23,616 nt of DNA from Fidelibacterota bacterium 46_43 (GTDB taxonomy: Bacteria > Fidelibacterota > Fidelibacteria > Fidelibacterales > Fidelibacteraceae): the NCBI GenBank assembly GCA_001509335.1, contig LGGY01000130.1, positions 1 through 23,616 on the forward strand. The letters run 5' to 3'. Each line of letters opens with the position of its first letter. The stretch's first letter is position 1. The translations under genes were made by a program, and so were the position numbers. This document shows, in pieces, positions 23,190 through 23,616 of the stretch. The notes beneath the pieces were generated by a model. It worked only from the letters and a program-made list of their open reading frames with translations. It was not told the DNA's origin and searched no databases.

Positions 23190-23616
23190 TCCCAAATCTT
23201 GAGGAAAACCTGAACCGAATTATGGCGGATATCCGCCGTCTATCTCCCTATCCGGACAAGGTGACGCTGGTGGCTGTTACCAAGCGTTTTCCCGTCTCGG
23301 TTATGCGGCAGGCGGCAAATCTGGGAATAGACAATCTTGGTGAAAGCCGGATGCAGGAAGCCCTGGAAAAATTTGAAAAAGATCCGTTACCCGGCGTGAT
23401 CCGGCACTTTATCGGCGTGTTGCAATCAAATAAAGTTCAGAAACTGGTGGATCATTTTCACTGGCTTCACAGCCTGGATCATCTGAAAATTGCCCGAAAA
23501 ATTTACGAGAAAGAATCCACCGTAAAAATCTGTATTCAGGTGAATACGAGCGGAGAAGAATCCAAAAGCGGTCTTCAGCCTGACCGGGTTCGGGATTTTG
23601 TTAAAACCTTGCAGAA
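23186..23616 (+). CDS. yggS: YggS-family pyridoxal phosphate homeostasis protein (3' end outside window)
   Basis: Only the first 143 codons are present; the frame is open at the window edge. The protein matches the YggS/PLPBP family, which binds pyridoxal 5'-phosphate without known enzyme activity and keeps vitamin B6 and amino-acid pools in balance. Visible marks are TLVAVTKRFP with the cofactor-binding Lys, NLGESRMQEALEK, HFIGVLQSNKVQKL, LHSLDHLKIA and IQVNTSGEESKSGL. The ATG at 23186 overlaps the gyrA stop (ATGA), so translation is probably coupled to gyrA. Confidence 0.92.
   Translation, partial: MIPNLEENLNRIMADIRRLSPYPDKVTLVAVTKRFPVSVMRQAANLGIDNLGESRMQEALEKFEKDPLPGVIRHFIGVLQSNKVQKLVDHFHWLHSLDHLKIARKIYEKESTVKICIQVNTSGEESKSGLQPDRVRDFVKTLQ

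Noticed and set aside
22602..23195. 197-codon open frame on the minus strand opposite gyrA, and similar long antisense frames over gyrB (19603-20091), dnaN and mfd
   Set aside because: They lie opposite well-conserved genes, show no recognisable family features, and are expected shadows of coding bias.

Overview
The window carries a bacterial chromosome-origin neighbourhood: ssb, dnaA, rpmH, rnpA, yidD, yidC, mnmE, mnmG, mfd, three periplasmic peptidyl-prolyl isomerase-type genes, dnaN, recF, a dciA-like gene, gyrB, gyrA and the start of a yggS gene. A spore photoproduct lyase family gene enters from the left edge. The cell is almost certainly diderm (Gram-negative). YidC has the large periplasmic domain of Gram-negative homologues, and there is a SurA-type chaperone beside two lipoproteins of the same foldase family. 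Moderate GC, the tandem foldase trio and the form of the GyrA box fit the Fibrobacteres-Chlorobi-Bacteroidetes superphylum or a relative such as Neomarinimicrobiota. That placement is an inference and was not tested.

Layout. Positions 1-1361 hold the photolyase-like gene (+) and ssb (-), which converge with a 10-base overlap. dnaA (-) follows, then a 357-base AT-rich gap with DnaA boxes. From 3351 to 15911 a tightly packed + strand block runs rpmH-rnpA-yidD-yidC-mnmE-mnmG-mfd-PPIase-PPIase-surA, with many stop/start overlaps. A 222-base gap with more DnaA boxes precedes dnaN-recF-dciA-gyrB-gyrA-yggS, also on +. No tRNA, rRNA, CRISPR array, insertion sequence or convincing intrinsic terminator was seen. 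I saw no sign of a horizontally acquired island.

How the parts fit together. Most genes serve replication start and fork function (DnaA, SSB, clamp, RecF, DciA-like helicase loader, gyrase). Others make ribosome and tRNA parts (L34, RNase P protein, MnmE/MnmG) or build the envelope (YidC/YidD, SurA family). Mfd couples repair to transcription.

The most interesting part is the origin architecture. There are two DnaA-box clusters about 12.4 kb apart: one beside dnaA, the other in the end of surA and the gap before dnaN. They share an exact 19-base sequence holding two tandem DnaA boxes, and the second copy lies inside surA coding sequence. The dnaN cluster also has a GC patch followed by TTA triplets, like a DnaA-trio unwinding element. 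Base composition on + appears to change from C-rich to G-rich at about 16 kb rather than at dnaA. Inverting dnaA through surA as one unit would restore the textbook order rpmH<-|->dnaA-dnaN-recF-gyrB-gyrA. Two parS centromere sites flank mnmG, although parA and parB are not in the window.
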